Source: Bacillota bacterium | Lineage (GTDB): Bacteria > Bacillota > Bacilli > Paenibacillales > NBRC-103111 | Direction: 5' to 3' | Assembly: GCA_023386955.1 (NCBI GenBank) | Contig: JAEWIS010000025.1 | Span: 1 to 64,000, forward strand | DNA: 64,000 nt | The notes under the pieces: model-generated | Database searches by the model: none | The model's input: only the letters and a program-made list of their open reading frames with translations | What the model was told of the DNA's origin: nothing | Shown: in pieces, positions 36,356-45,889 of the stretch | How the letters are laid out: each line of letters opens with the position of its first letter | How positions within the stretch are numbered: position 1 is the first letter of the stretch | Position numbers and translations under genes: made by a program

Positions 36356-36396
36356 AAAGCGGCAGCTCCGGACGGATAATCCCGGGCTGCCGCTTT
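36356..36396. terminator. Bidirectional terminator between namA and the glycosyltransferase gene
   Basis: AAAGCGGCAGC and GCTGCCGCTTT arms flank a 19-base loop. An A run lies to the left and T-rich sequence to the right. Confidence 0.8.
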
Positions 36397-36398
36397 CA

Positions 36399-37697
36399 TT
36401 AGCATCCATCGGCGAGGCCGCAAATAAGAGGCCCCAACTGGTTCCGCCAGATCGACTCCGGACTGTAGCGCTGGCGCACCAGAGTTTTTGCATGCAGCAC
36501 CGGGTTCTGCTTCATTCGTTCCACAATATGCCCGGCATGCTCCTTCAGATAGTCCGTTTCGGACGGATAATAGCTCTCCCTCGTATCATACCCCATATTA
36601 CGGGCATTCCAGCGCATAAAATAAGCCCCAAGCCGATTGCCAAGCTCCTCCAAGGCGGGAACCGCCTGATTCAGAACGAGAAAATTCCCGCCGCTGGCTG
36701 CCTCCAGCACAATTAAGCCGAAGGATTCCGAAAAGGATGAGCAAATAAACAGATTGCTGAGCCGGAATAACTCCACCACTCCCCTATGGGGAAAGCCGTC
36801 GCTCCACCCCAAGTCGGAGGTAAATAGGATGTCCCCTTCAGGCAAACCCTGCTCCCGCCCCTTCTCCCGGATGATGGCTTTGTACCGGTCGGAGTTTGTA
36901 TCCAACGCCGGGAAGTCACAGCAGATCAAGCGGACAGACCAGCCGGATACCGTGTGGACGGCGCCTGCAAGAGCCGCCGCTTTCTCGAATTGCTTGCCTG
37001 ACGAGAGACGTCCGGGATAAATGATCAGAATATCCGGCGAAAGCAGATCTATTATCCCCGCCAGTAATTTTACGTCCCCGCTTGCTTCCGCCAACAGATC
37101 GAAGCTGTTGCTGATATGCCGGCAGTTTTCGGTCCCGGTATTGTATTGGAGGGACAGTGCCTCCAGACCGGCCTCCGTTGGATAGATGAATGTAGTATTT
37201 GGCATAGGGGTGAATCTGGCGGAAAAGGGCCAATGTGTTTCCAGCGGCCGGTTCACCGGCAGGGAATGGGTGAAGGCCAGGAATTTCACATGCGGCAAAT
37301 AAGGCTGGGCTTTCCGGATGGCCACATTGTGCACCAGGTGCCAGCCTTGGTATAGAATATCATGCAGGATGCAAACATCCACATCCTCTAAATGACGGAT
37401 GTAGTCCCCGGCAACGGTATCCGCCTCAGCAAAAAAAGTGTCATGCACAGCTCCTGCGGCAATGGAATAATCCCGCCAATGGATTTGCTCTCCTTCAAAC
37501 CGGTTGACCACTTTCACCCATTGAATGCGCTCATCCCGATAAATCCCGTAACGGTCCTCCTGCGGACAATCCTGGCTGACCAGGAGCTTCACTTCCATCC
37601 CGGCCCGAAGCAGCATGCCCACCTGTTCCTCCACAACATTCACCAATGAATAAGTCTTGGATAAACCATTGAACATGGTTAAAAGGGCTACTTTCAC
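36399..37697 (-). CDS. Glycosyltransferase, GT4-like (GT-B fold)
   Basis: The 432-residue cytoplasmic protein starts with VKVALLTMFNGLSKTYS, the first strand and loop of a GT-B Rossmann domain. It contains the GT4 nucleotide-sugar motif SSFSESFGLIVLEAASGG at about 330-347, with the E-x7-E pair. I place the start at the GTG 37697 after AAGGATGGGGAG. The in-frame upstream extension has no ribosome site and crosses the divergent promoter region. It lies between a collagen-like gene and a Thr-rich surface-protein gene, both Thr-rich potential acceptors. O-glycosylation of those is an inference. Confidence 0.75.
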   Translation of the reverse strand: MKVALLTMFNGLSKTYSLVNVVEEQVGMLLRAGMEVKLLVSQDCPQEDRYGIYRDERIQWVKVVNRFEGEQIHWRDYSIAAGAVHDTFFAEADTVAGDYIRHLEDVDVCILHDILYQGWHLVHNVAIRKAQPYLPHVKFLAFTHSLPVNRPLETHWPFSARFTPMPNTTFIYPTEAGLEALSLQYNTGTENCRHISNSFDLLAEASGDVKLLAGIIDLLSPDILIIYPGRLSSGKQFEKAAALAGAVHTVSGWSVRLICCDFPALDTNSDRYKAIIREKGREQGLPEGDILFTSDLGWSDGFPHRGVVELFRLSNLFICSSFSESFGLIVLEAASGGNFLVLNQAVPALEELGNRLGAYFMRWNARNMGYDTRESYYPSETDYLKEHAGHIVERMKQNPVLHAKTLVRQRYSPESIWRNQLGPLICGLADGC

Positions 37698-37831
37698 AGG
37701 CTCCCCATCCTTACGTGTAATCTCATACAGAGGCTTTATTTTATATGCGGGGCCGAGCCTTGAAATACATATTTTCTCATGTGACCCTATATGATGTAGC
37801 ATTGATCTTCGAATGATTGGGAGGATGCCGA

Positions 37832-40402
37832 ATGGCGTGTGGAAATTTGGGCATTGCAAATGATTTTAATTTATTTATTTTTAATGATCATACGCAATCA
37901 TCCGTGGACTCGGAGGGTCGCGTAGCAGTAGGCGGAACAGCAACCTATGCGAACTATGGGGTGGGTGATACCCTGCCTGTATCCACAACCAGACCGGATC
38001 TGATTATCCAGGGTAACGTAAATATAATCGGAGGCACAAACTTCGCCGGGAATACGGTGATTTACCCGGACAGTACGATCATCGCTTACACCATGACCAA
38101 CAATAACCGTGTTCCGGACCAGCCGCTCCGTGGAACACCCATCGATTTTGAAGCAGCTGAGCGCAGTTTGACCGAAACAGCCATCAACTTGGCCGCAATA
38201 AGCCCCAACGGGACAGTAGCAAACAATTTCGGGCAAATTGTTTTGACGGGTGTTGCGCCGGATCTGAATGTGTTCACCATTAACGGGAACAATGTGGACG
38301 GCGAAGGTTTGACTCTGGACAATGCCAACGGCATTAACATTGTTGCACCTGCAGGGTCCACGATCCTCATTAATGTGGGCGGCAACAATATCGGCTTTGG
38401 AAGCTACGCCATTTTCCGCAACGGCATCACCGCCACCAGAGCGGATGCTACCCTCATACTCTGGAACTTCTTCCAGGCCTCCAGGGCCTTTAATCAAAAT
38501 ATAAATATTTCAGGCTCGGTTCTCGCGCCGAATGCAGATTGGTCGGCCATCGGGTTCGGGAATATCGACGGCACCTTGGTCGCCAATTCCCTTACCAATG
38601 TTACTGGATCACTGGAGGCCCATAATGTTCCATTCACCGGATGTTTGCCTGAATTCGCTGCGGATGTGACTACAACCACTACTACAAGCACAACGACTAC
38701 GACTACGACTACGACTACGACGACTACCACTCCTGTTCCGGAAACCACTACAACTACCACCAGCACTACAACCCCGGTACCCACTACCACCACGACTACT
38801 GAGGTACCCACTACAACTACTACCACTACCAGTACAACTACTACTCCCGTTCCTCCCACCACAACCACTACCGCAGTTCCTACGACCACAACCACCAGCA
38901 CAACAACACCTGTGCCGGCAACAACTACAAGCACCACAACTACCGTTTCCCCCGCACTTCAGGGAGCTCAAATTACAGCCACCAAAACGGCCAATCTCAC
39001 CCAGGCCAACTTGGGGGATGTCATTACTTTTACCATTACCATCACCAATACAGGCAACGCACCTGCAGATATTGTGCTCAGCGAGCGGCTGCCCCGGGGT
39101 GTCATCTATTTGCCCAACACGTTAAGAGTAGATGGCGGCCCCTACGAGGGCATTGATCTGGGGGAAGACGTGCTGCTGGGAATTATTAACCCGGGCCAAA
39201 CCATCATCGCCCAGTTTGACGTAATTGTGATCTCCCTGCCTCCCGGAGGACAGATCGTCAATCAGGGTAATATCATTACCGTCAGTCCGGGGAGCTTGCC
39301 CAGAACCTGCAATTTGGGTGAACGGGTTGTATTCGCCAATGATACCGCTTTGCCCAATTTCGGCCAAGGAGTACCCGTGCTGCTTGTGTTTAAGCCCGGC
39401 ATAACCCCCCTTGCTACCTCCGCCTCTCAAGGACCGATGGTACTGAACAATGGAAGAACCGTGCTGAACCGCCAGATCCCGATACCCGGGGTTACGCTCC
39501 CGCCGCTTCTTGGGTTAACCATTCCGCTTATTCCAGGCGTTCCTTCACCCATCGTATCGCCGGCCAATGTGCGGATTCCGGTCCCCAACCCCCAGCCCCA
39601 ACCGAATTTAGTCGTGGTCCAGCGTATTTTTCGAAGACAGGTGTTCCTTGGACAACGGCTCACCTACAGTGTATATATCATTAACAACGGCAATGCGCCT
39701 TCTGTGGAGACTGTCTTAACGAATATGGCCACGGAGGGTGTCTCCTTCATTCCCGGCACCGTGAGAGTAAACCGCAGGCTTCTGCTGGATGCCGTTCCCG
39801 CAGCAGGCATCCCCTTGGGACCGATCCCTGTGTTCGAAGGTGTGCTGGTCCGCTTTGATGTGATCATCACCGGCGGAGACATCTTAACCAATATCAGCAC
39901 CATCACAGCGAACTTCCGTCTGGCGGATCAATCCCTGCAGCGCAGAGAATTCCGGACTCAGCCCCTTACGGTTTCCGTTTTTCCGACAGGTACGGAGCAG
40001 CTGGTCAGTATCGAGAAAATTCCCAGTACCTCGGTCACTGCTACCGGCTCCACCTATTCCTACACTATTACACTACGGAATATTTCCCGGTCAGTCCGGC
40101 TGGAGAACGTTATTCTATATGATAGGCTGGATGATGCCCTTCAATTTGTGTCTGGCAGCTTGCGGGTTAACGGCACTCCCCAAATGGACCCCAGAGTCGG
40201 TGTGTTTCTTGGGGATTTACTGCCCGGAGACGTTAGGAATATTACTTTCTCCGTCCGGGTCCAATTCCACCCCACCAACGATGTTATTCTCAACCGGGCG
40301 GCGGCCTTCTTCGAGTTCGCGGCCCAGGGGAGATGCTTCCGCGGAGCAATCATTTCCAGGGTGACAACAGTCCGGGTCCCCGCGGAGGAGGGGGAGGAGT
40401 AA
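37832..40402 (+). CDS. Choice-of-anchor A / DUF11 repeat surface protein with poly-Thr linker
   Basis: The 856-residue protein begins with a choice-of-anchor A domain (about 5-270; NDFNLFIFNDHTQSSVDSEG, GGNNIGFGSYAIF). A tract of about 90 residues made mostly of Thr with Pro-Val breaks follows (encoded 38670-38945). At least three DUF11-type beta modules come next (about 375-480, 590-700, 715-850; TKTANLTQANLGDVITFTI and RQVFLGQRLTYSVYIINNG). No signal peptide is visible, so export by the usual route is unlikely. Assembly on the spore by the mother cell would resolve this. The ATG at 37832 follows GGGAGGA. Confidence 0.75.
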   Translation: MACGNLGIANDFNLFIFNDHTQSSVDSEGRVAVGGTATYANYGVGDTLPVSTTRPDLIIQGNVNIIGGTNFAGNTVIYPDSTIIAYTMTNNNRVPDQPLRGTPIDFEAAERSLTETAINLAAISPNGTVANNFGQIVLTGVAPDLNVFTINGNNVDGEGLTLDNANGINIVAPAGSTILINVGGNNIGFGSYAIFRNGITATRADATLILWNFFQASRAFNQNINISGSVLAPNADWSAIGFGNIDGTLVANSLTNVTGSLEAHNVPFTGCLPEFAADVTTTTTTSTTTTTTTTTTTTTTPVPETTTTTTSTTTPVPTTTTTTEVPTTTTTTTSTTTTPVPPTTTTTAVPTTTTTSTTTPVPATTTSTTTTVSPALQGAQITATKTANLTQANLGDVITFTITITNTGNAPADIVLSERLPRGVIYLPNTLRVDGGPYEGIDLGEDVLLGIINPGQTIIAQFDVIVISLPPGGQIVNQGNIITVSPGSLPRTCNLGERVVFANDTALPNFGQGVPVLLVFKPGITPLATSASQGPMVLNNGRTVLNRQIPIPGVTLPPLLGLTIPLIPGVPSPIVSPANVRIPVPNPQPQPNLVVVQRIFRRQVFLGQRLTYSVYIINNGNAPSVETVLTNMATEGVSFIPGTVRVNRRLLLDAVPAAGIPLGPIPVFEGVLVRFDVIITGGDILTNISTITANFRLADQSLQRREFRTQPLTVSVFPTGTEQLVSIEKIPSTSVTATGSTYSYTITLRNISRSVRLENVILYDRLDDALQFVSGSLRVNGTPQMDPRVGVFLGDLLPGDVRNITFSVRVQFHPTNDVILNRAAAFFEFAAQGRCFRGAIISRVTTVRVPAEEGEE
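38670..38945 (+). repeat. ACN-rich tandem tract encoding the poly-Thr linker
   Basis: Near-continuous ACN codons (ACTACGACT, ACAACC and similar) with CCTGTTCC-like breaks. Low complexity on both strands; prone to length change. Confidence 0.75.
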
Positions 40403-40626
40403 GCAAGAAGGGAATAAAAAAAAGCCGCTGTATGCGGCTCTATCAAAATTTGATGTTCATCTTGGCCTTGCTGAAAGAAATAGACCGCCCTCGCCAAAGG
40501 TAGCGGTCTATTCTTAAGACAGTTCACCCGAAGCCGACCGCCTTTCAAGCGGTTGCTGCACACTGAGGAGCTGCTCCAACAGCTCCTCTTTATCATTCTA
40601 CCCACAGTATAGCATAAACAGTATTC
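40403..40626. terminator. Three successive hairpins after the choice-of-anchor A gene
   Basis: AGCCGC-TGTAT-GCGGCT (40423-40439, with an A run on its left), ATAGACCGC...GCGGTCTAT (about 40480-40513) and GAGGAGCTG...CAGCTCCTC followed by TTT (40565-40591). Together they should stop transcription from both sides. No gene is seen here. Confidence 0.6.
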
Positions 40627-40950
40627 TTAACTTATCCATGTCATTTTTGATTCCTTAATTCCCCACTGCTCATCCTTGAAGTGTACAATGCTCTTCACGC
40701 CGATGGCACCAAGCCCCGATTTATATTTGGACCCCTCAAATAATACTTCTTTGGAGGAAACGAAATCCGCTTCTTCTATCCGAAGCAGTATGCCGGCCAA
40801 ACTCAGGGTGTCTTGGTTATTTCATGGTTCAGGGCTTCATCCAGCTTTACCATAGAATCCAACGCGGCGATGTATATTTCAGCTAGATGCTCCTGTGGAT
40901 CTACGCCTTTACTACAGGCAGGAGCAATGACATAAACAGAAGAAGGAATG
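40627..40950 (-). pseudogene. Frameshifted remnant of an unrecognised gene
   Basis: On the minus strand, one frame reads SVYVIAPACSKGVDPQEH and continues to MVKLDEALNHEITK, then stops. From about 40815 a second frame continues with LSLAGILLRIEEADF, EVLFEGSKYKSGLGAIGV and ends KESKMTWIS. The two frames join if one base is missing near 40812-40818. Codon use in both parts looks coding. The 5' end runs into the 3' end of the solute-binding protein gene, so the start is lost. I do not recognise the family. Confidence 0.55.
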
Positions 40951-40954
40951 TGGT

Positions 40955-42499
40955 TTAGGAGGAACGTTTCTTGTACGATTCGTTGATCTCATTGGAGATT
41001 TTTACGAAATCGGCATCGGTCTTCAGCTTGTTGACATAATCATCCCACGCGGTAATCGGCTCCTTGCCCATGATCACCTTTGTTTTCATATCCTGGGTTT
41101 TCTTATTCAGCTCAGGCCCAACCTTCAACGAGGTCTCCGAAAAAAGCCCGATGGCATAATCCGGCACACTTACCTTTTCACGCTCATCGATAATCTTCTT
41201 GTTGCGCTCCCATACATCCTTCGGAATTCCGGACCGGTAAGCCCTGAAGTATTTATCGTACTTGGCAAACAGCTGGCCATATGCGGCGATGGACTCCTTG
41301 GCTTGCTGCTCCGTGGTTTTGTACACCCCATCCTCCAGGGTAAAGTAGGTGCCTTTAATCCCATAATTCCCAAGCTCATGCCCCTCATCGGAGGATCCGA
41401 AGTCCAGAAACTCCAGAATCTTCTTCATTTTGGCTTCGGGGACGGATTTCGGAATCATGTACATCCCGAAGGAGCCCATTTCCCGGGCGGTATACCCATT
41501 CAGAGAGGGAAGCGGAAGGTAATCCGCACTAGGAATAGTCTTACGCAGCGCAGCCGTCGGCTCCCATGCCGCTTCTACCGTATCGGCGAAGGCGCCGGCC
41601 TTCCCGGAAATAACCAGATCCTTCGCTTGGGTATGCTTCATAACGGAGAAATCCTCGGGAATCAGCTTCTCCTTATACGCCTTATTCAGCCAAAGCAGGG
41701 CTTCCCTGGTTTCGGGGGTAAAGTCCACACTGGATAATTTCCCGTTCTCCAGCTTCCAGCCGCCGGTGGTCTTGTTGAACACCGCCTGCACCCATCCCAA
41801 ATAACCCATGTTGTCAATATTCACATAACCGGATAAGCCCATGGTGTCTGCCTTGCCATTGCCGTCCGGGTCTTTTTCTGTAAAGGCTTTCATGACCGTG
41901 TACAACTCATCCATATTCGTCGGAGCCTTTAAACCAAGCTTATCCAGCCAATCCTTGCGGAGATAAGGAAAGAGTCCTCCCTCCACCGGACGGACCCGGG
42001 GAACACCGTAATTTTTCCCGTCCGCCTGTCTCAGATTGTTCCAGGTATCCTTCGGATATTTGGCCAAATTGGGATAGTCCTTATAGATAGCGGTGAAATC
42101 CCAGAAGGCGCCTTGGGCCGTCATGGTCCGGACCTGCGGATGGAAGGTATCCAGAATGAGCATCATGTCGGGAATATCTCCGGAGGCCAAGGTAACGTTG
42201 GCTTTATCGTTATAGTTATTCGGAGAAACCCAGGTGATCTTCAGCTTGGTATTCGTCCGCTTCTCGATTTCCTTCAGCACTGCGTTGTCATCCCCAGGAG
42301 GCTCCGGCGTGTAATAGGTGGTCATAATACTGATTTCCGTCGGCTTCCCGGGTGCCTTACTGGCTTGCTCGGTTTGTTGTACTGACGTGCCGGATGCAGC
42401 TGGATTTTGCGATCCGCTGTCACTGCCGCAGGCTGAAAGCACAGCTCCCAGCGCCAAGGCTCCTGTCAGCATAACAGACAGCTTCCTTTGAACGTTCAT
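40955..42499 (-). CDS. Extracellular solute-binding lipoprotein (LplA type)
   Basis: The 514-residue product has a lipoprotein signal ending AVLSAC (Cys near 24), a Ser/Gln-rich linker and the LplA-type binding fold. The ATG at 42499 follows GGAGG with eight-base spacing; a longer in-frame start at 42586 is rejected. It is the fourth gene of permease-permease-regulator-binding protein. It also has its own promoter (42558-42586) inside the conserved element shared with the operon's first promoter. Confidence 0.88.
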   Translation of the reverse strand: MNVQRKLSVMLTGALALGAVLSACGSDSGSQNPAASGTSVQQTEQASKAPGKPTEISIMTTYYTPEPPGDDNAVLKEIEKRTNTKLKITWVSPNNYNDKANVTLASGDIPDMMLILDTFHPQVRTMTAQGAFWDFTAIYKDYPNLAKYPKDTWNNLRQADGKNYGVPRVRPVEGGLFPYLRKDWLDKLGLKAPTNMDELYTVMKAFTEKDPDGNGKADTMGLSGYVNIDNMGYLGWVQAVFNKTTGGWKLENGKLSSVDFTPETREALLWLNKAYKEKLIPEDFSVMKHTQAKDLVISGKAGAFADTVEAAWEPTAALRKTIPSADYLPLPSLNGYTAREMGSFGMYMIPKSVPEAKMKKILEFLDFGSSDEGHELGNYGIKGTYFTLEDGVYKTTEQQAKESIAAYGQLFAKYDKYFRAYRSGIPKDVWERNKKIIDEREKVSVPDYAIGLFSETSLKVGPELNKKTQDMKTKVIMGKEPITAWDDYVNKLKTDADFVKISNEINESYKKRSS

Positions 42500-42557
42500 T
42501 CTTTCGTCCTCCCCCATAAGTCCGGTAATGGTTTGTGGCTGCTTCCGCCACGTCCAC

Positions 42558-42599
42558 AATGTAAGCCTGCCGGTTATTTCCGGCAATCATAACCTTTTG
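42558..42599 (-). promoter_or_regulatory. Promoter plus conserved element upstream of the binding-protein gene
   Basis: On the minus strand TTGCCG (42581-42586) and TACATT (42558-42563) are spaced by 17 bases. The 31 bases at 42569-42599 match 25 of 31 positions of the element at 46891-46921, with a common core ATTGCCGGAAAT. The conserved stretch covers the -35 and about 13 bases upstream, as expected for an activator site. Confidence 0.65.
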
Positions 42600-42662
42600 C
42601 ACCGGTCCGACCATGCGCATACGGCTCTTTACAAAAAAATTATTATGGGTGGAAATTAACGC

Positions 42663-44957
42663 TTAGGTGTGCAGCTCCCTGTACTGGCCGGGCGTCAATC
42701 CCGTGCTTTTCTTAAACTGGCGAATCAAATATGAGGGCTGATACCCTACCCGGTCCGCAATCTCATGAATGCGGAGATCCGACTCCAGAAGCAGCTTCTT
42801 GGCCTGCTCCAGCTTTAAGTCCGTCACATAATCGATAAAGTTGGAGCCGATGACCTGCTTGAAAGCACGGCTCAGGGTATACGGTGTTGTCCCCGCTTTC
42901 TCCGCGCACAGCTCCAGGGAAACATCCTTGGAGGAGCCGGCATTCAAAAACGAGATTACGCCGTCCACCAGCTGCTTCAAATGGATATCCCGGTCCTTCA
43001 TCATCCGTTCGCAGTGGGGGCGGATGATATGTTCCTTTAAGAGGAGGGGGAATTTTACCGTATCCTTGGTATTGAACAGCAGCCCGAAGGCGCTTGTGCC
43101 GTTCTCCAAGGTTCTGGGGTTATATCCGGATTCCAAGATGGTATGGTGGATGCTCCCCAAAAACTGCTGCATGCCGTCCCGCACACCCTGTTCATTATCG
43201 GAGCACCGGAGCAATTCCTTGTAGAACCGGTCCGTCAGCTCCATGGCTTCCTGAAGCATTCCCATCCGTATGGCTTGAAGGGCCTCTTTTTCCACATCAA
43301 AGGGATACTTGAACTCCGCTTCCTTACGCGGCAGAAGCTCCTCCATGTCGAGGATCTGATTGGGCTTATGGAGATCGCGGTACTGCAGCGATTGTTTGGC
43401 GGACTGGTAGGCTTGATGCAATGCCTTCACGGACTGGGTCCGTTTGCCGACCGTAGCGGTAACATGCAGCTTCAACAGCGCTCCCAGCCCATTGACACAC
43501 TCATTGATAACAGACAGAAACTCACTTTTCATTTTTTCCGGAGGGATGGATAAGCGGTAAGCAAACAATATTCCCACCGTCATATCGTGGAAATTCACCA
43601 CCCCGATACGCCCCTGGCACCGGGCCGTCATCTCTTCCACAATATTCAGGGCGGCAAAAGCGGCAAGAGGTTCGTCCCCTTCTGTAAAACTGCTGATATT
43701 CTGGCTGAATCCCCGGATCTGGATCACCGCCAGCAAAAATTGGGACTCCGCACAATCCCAATCGAAATGCTCCATCCTTCTAAGAATATCCTCTTCCGTA
43801 AAGTGAACTAAATGGCCCTGCAGCAGCTGCAGCAGGAACGCTTCCTTCAATGCAGGGAGATTCCGTTCCAATTTCTCCTGCAGCACCTGGCTTTCCCGGC
43901 TCAAATACCGCCAATGATGTTCAATAGCACCAATCTCATCACGTGCTTCATCAGCCCCCGCAGTCATATCCTTCATGGAGATTAACCGGAGCAGCCGGCG
44001 GATGGGCAGGTACAGCCGGTACGAGGCCAGCCACGAAAGAAGCGCAGCCATAAGCAATCCGGAGGCGCTGATGCCAAGAATCAGACGGGACATGATGTCG
44101 ATGGGCTTGGTAAGCTTCTCCATGGAGGTAGCCGTTACATAATTCCAATACAGATTCGTCCGCACAAAGGTGCGTATCGAAACCGAATAGGTTTGTCCCG
44201 CATCCTTCATTTGAAGCGCTTCCAAACCTCGGTTGTTTTTTATACGCTCGGCCAATGACTTCTCTGTCACCGTCTTCATTCCGGAGATGCCGGTTGTCAC
44301 AATGGTGCCGTCCCGGCGCATAATAAAGGAGGCTCCACTGTCCCCGTCCGCATTCATATCATCCACCATCTTCTTGAAGGACCGCGAATTGATATGCACA
44401 ATTAAAGCTCCATAGGTATTCCCGTAGGTACCGGGCAGATCATGGAAAAGGGCAATCGTATTGTCTTTTTTGTCCGGTTGGCCGGAATAATCATCCACCC
44501 AAAACAGGGAGCCGTTCCCCTCCATCAGAGACTTCAGATACTGGTTCTGTCTTTCATCCAAATAAACAATGCCTGCCGAATCATTGATGGTAGCCGAACG
44601 TTCGGCCATGTAGATCTCGATTTTTTCGATTAATGGATTGGTATTCCGCATGACCATCAGAGACTGGTATAGACCGTTGATCTCCGTATAATCCCTTTTC
44701 AGGTTCAGATTCAGCATCCGGGCAGATTCGAATAGAGGGTCCATTGTCCATTGGGTGGCGGTAAGCTCAATCCGGGCCAGCTGTTCCTCGATTCTAGCCG
44801 CGGATTTCTCCAGTAGAATGGTGTGTGTACGTTTAACCTCCGCTTCGATCTGGCTCCTCCCGATGGAATAAGTGGCCGAGCCCACCAATGCCGTAGGAAT
44901 GCTGGTTATAAGCAGCACAATAATCAGGCTTTTGCGGAAAACCTTTTGTCGGATCAA
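42663..44957 (-). CDS. Membrane-anchored AraC-type regulator with Cache-like sensor
   Basis: The 764-residue protein has a membrane segment at about 8-30, an outside sensor region to about 290, a second membrane segment near 300 and a linker. Its C-terminal AraC HTH lies at about 660-758 (IHEIADRVGYQPSYLIRQFKKS). The start is best a TTG at 44957, seven bases after GGGGAGGGG; an ATG at 44993 has no good ribosome site. It sits between the permease and binding-protein genes, and is the obvious candidate to bind the element conserved at both promoters of this locus. Confidence 0.85.
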   Translation of the reverse strand: MIRQKVFRKSLIIVLLITSIPTALVGSATYSIGRSQIEAEVKRTHTILLEKSAARIEEQLARIELTATQWTMDPLFESARMLNLNLKRDYTEINGLYQSLMVMRNTNPLIEKIEIYMAERSATINDSAGIVYLDERQNQYLKSLMEGNGSLFWVDDYSGQPDKKDNTIALFHDLPGTYGNTYGALIVHINSRSFKKMVDDMNADGDSGASFIMRRDGTIVTTGISGMKTVTEKSLAERIKNNRGLEALQMKDAGQTYSVSIRTFVRTNLYWNYVTATSMEKLTKPIDIMSRLILGISASGLLMAALLSWLASYRLYLPIRRLLRLISMKDMTAGADEARDEIGAIEHHWRYLSRESQVLQEKLERNLPALKEAFLLQLLQGHLVHFTEEDILRRMEHFDWDCAESQFLLAVIQIRGFSQNISSFTEGDEPLAAFAALNIVEEMTARCQGRIGVVNFHDMTVGILFAYRLSIPPEKMKSEFLSVINECVNGLGALLKLHVTATVGKRTQSVKALHQAYQSAKQSLQYRDLHKPNQILDMEELLPRKEAEFKYPFDVEKEALQAIRMGMLQEAMELTDRFYKELLRCSDNEQGVRDGMQQFLGSIHHTILESGYNPRTLENGTSAFGLLFNTKDTVKFPLLLKEHIIRPHCERMMKDRDIHLKQLVDGVISFLNAGSSKDVSLELCAEKAGTTPYTLSRAFKQVIGSNFIDYVTDLKLEQAKKLLLESDLRIHEIADRVGYQPSYLIRQFKKSTGLTPGQYRELHT

Positions 44958-44997
44958 CCATAAACCCCTCCCCGTCGGATAGCAGGTTCTCATCCCC

Positions 44998-45876
44998 TTA
45001 TTCTTTGACAGAGCCCACCATAACTCCTTTGGCAAAATGCTTCTGCAGGAACGGATACACCAACACAATGGGAGTCGTGGCAATGACCACGGCGGCCATT
45101 TTCAGCGTCTCCGGAGGAATTCTCTGCTCAGACATCATCTCTTGGGCAGCTGAACCGCCCGCCGCTGTAGAAGCGTCGATGAGCATATTCTGCAGGAGGA
45201 CCTGAAGGGGCTGCTTCTCAAACTGATTGATATACAGCAAGGCCGTAAAAAACGTATTCCAATAGGCAACGGCGTAAAATAATCCGAAGGCCGCCAAGGA
45301 TGGAAGGGACAGAGGCAGGATGATTCTTACCCAAACGGACAGATCATTGCAGCCGTCAATCCGTGCCGACTCCTCCAGGCTGGCAGGAATATTATCGAAG
45401 AAACCCTTCATCAGAATGACATACCATCCGCTGGACAACACAGGCAGTATCAATGACCAGGTGCTGTTAATCAGATGCAAATCACGGACAAGCAGATAAG
45501 GCGGAATCAAGCCAGGATTGAACAGGGTGGTTAACAGAATCGCCAGCATCATGATCCTTCTGCCCTGAAGTCTTCTTCTGGAGACCGCATAGGACAATCC
45601 GGAGGTTACCAGCAGGCTAAGCGCGGTTCCTACAATCGCCAGGAAAGCGCTGTTGCCTGTAGCCCGGATGAAAGAATCCGTGGAGAGAAGATATTGATAA
45701 GAGGCCAGAGTCCACTTTTCGGGAAACAGCACCAGCCCCTTAGTGGTATACTCCATGGGATCCGTAAACGAGACAACAAACACATAGTACAACGGGAAAA
45801 AGGTGACCATTCCGACAATTCCCAACAGCAGCGAATTCACACTGGCAAACAGTCTGTCATTTTTGGATAGCCGCAT
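44998..45876 (-). CDS. Carbohydrate ABC transporter permease (LplC type)
   Basis: The 292-residue permease has six predicted membrane segments, an EAA loop (EESARIDGCNDLSVWVRIIL) and the C-terminus FLQKHFAKGVMVGSVKE. The start at 45876 follows AAGGGGGAA. It begins 13 bases after the LplB-type gene. It is closely similar in layout to the protein at 23580-24461. Confidence 0.9.
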   Translation of the reverse strand: MRLSKNDRLFASVNSLLLGIVGMVTFFPLYYVFVVSFTDPMEYTTKGLVLFPEKWTLASYQYLLSTDSFIRATGNSAFLAIVGTALSLLVTSGLSYAVSRRRLQGRRIMMLAILLTTLFNPGLIPPYLLVRDLHLINSTWSLILPVLSSGWYVILMKGFFDNIPASLEESARIDGCNDLSVWVRIILPLSLPSLAAFGLFYAVAYWNTFFTALLYINQFEKQPLQVLLQNMLIDASTAAGGSAAQEMMSEQRIPPETLKMAAVVIATTPIVLVYPFLQKHFAKGVMVGSVKE

Positions 45877-45889
45877 GTCCCGTTCCCCC

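Noticed and set aside
37698..37859. 54-residue N-terminal extension of the glycosyltransferase
   Set aside because: It overlaps the start of the divergent choice-of-anchor A gene and lacks a ribosome site; homologous GT-B folds start at the KVALLT strand.
38494..38971. Minus-strand Val- or Cys/Ser-rich frames opposite the poly-Thr tract
   Set aside because: Antisense of ACN repeats; composition is a by-product of the Thr codons.
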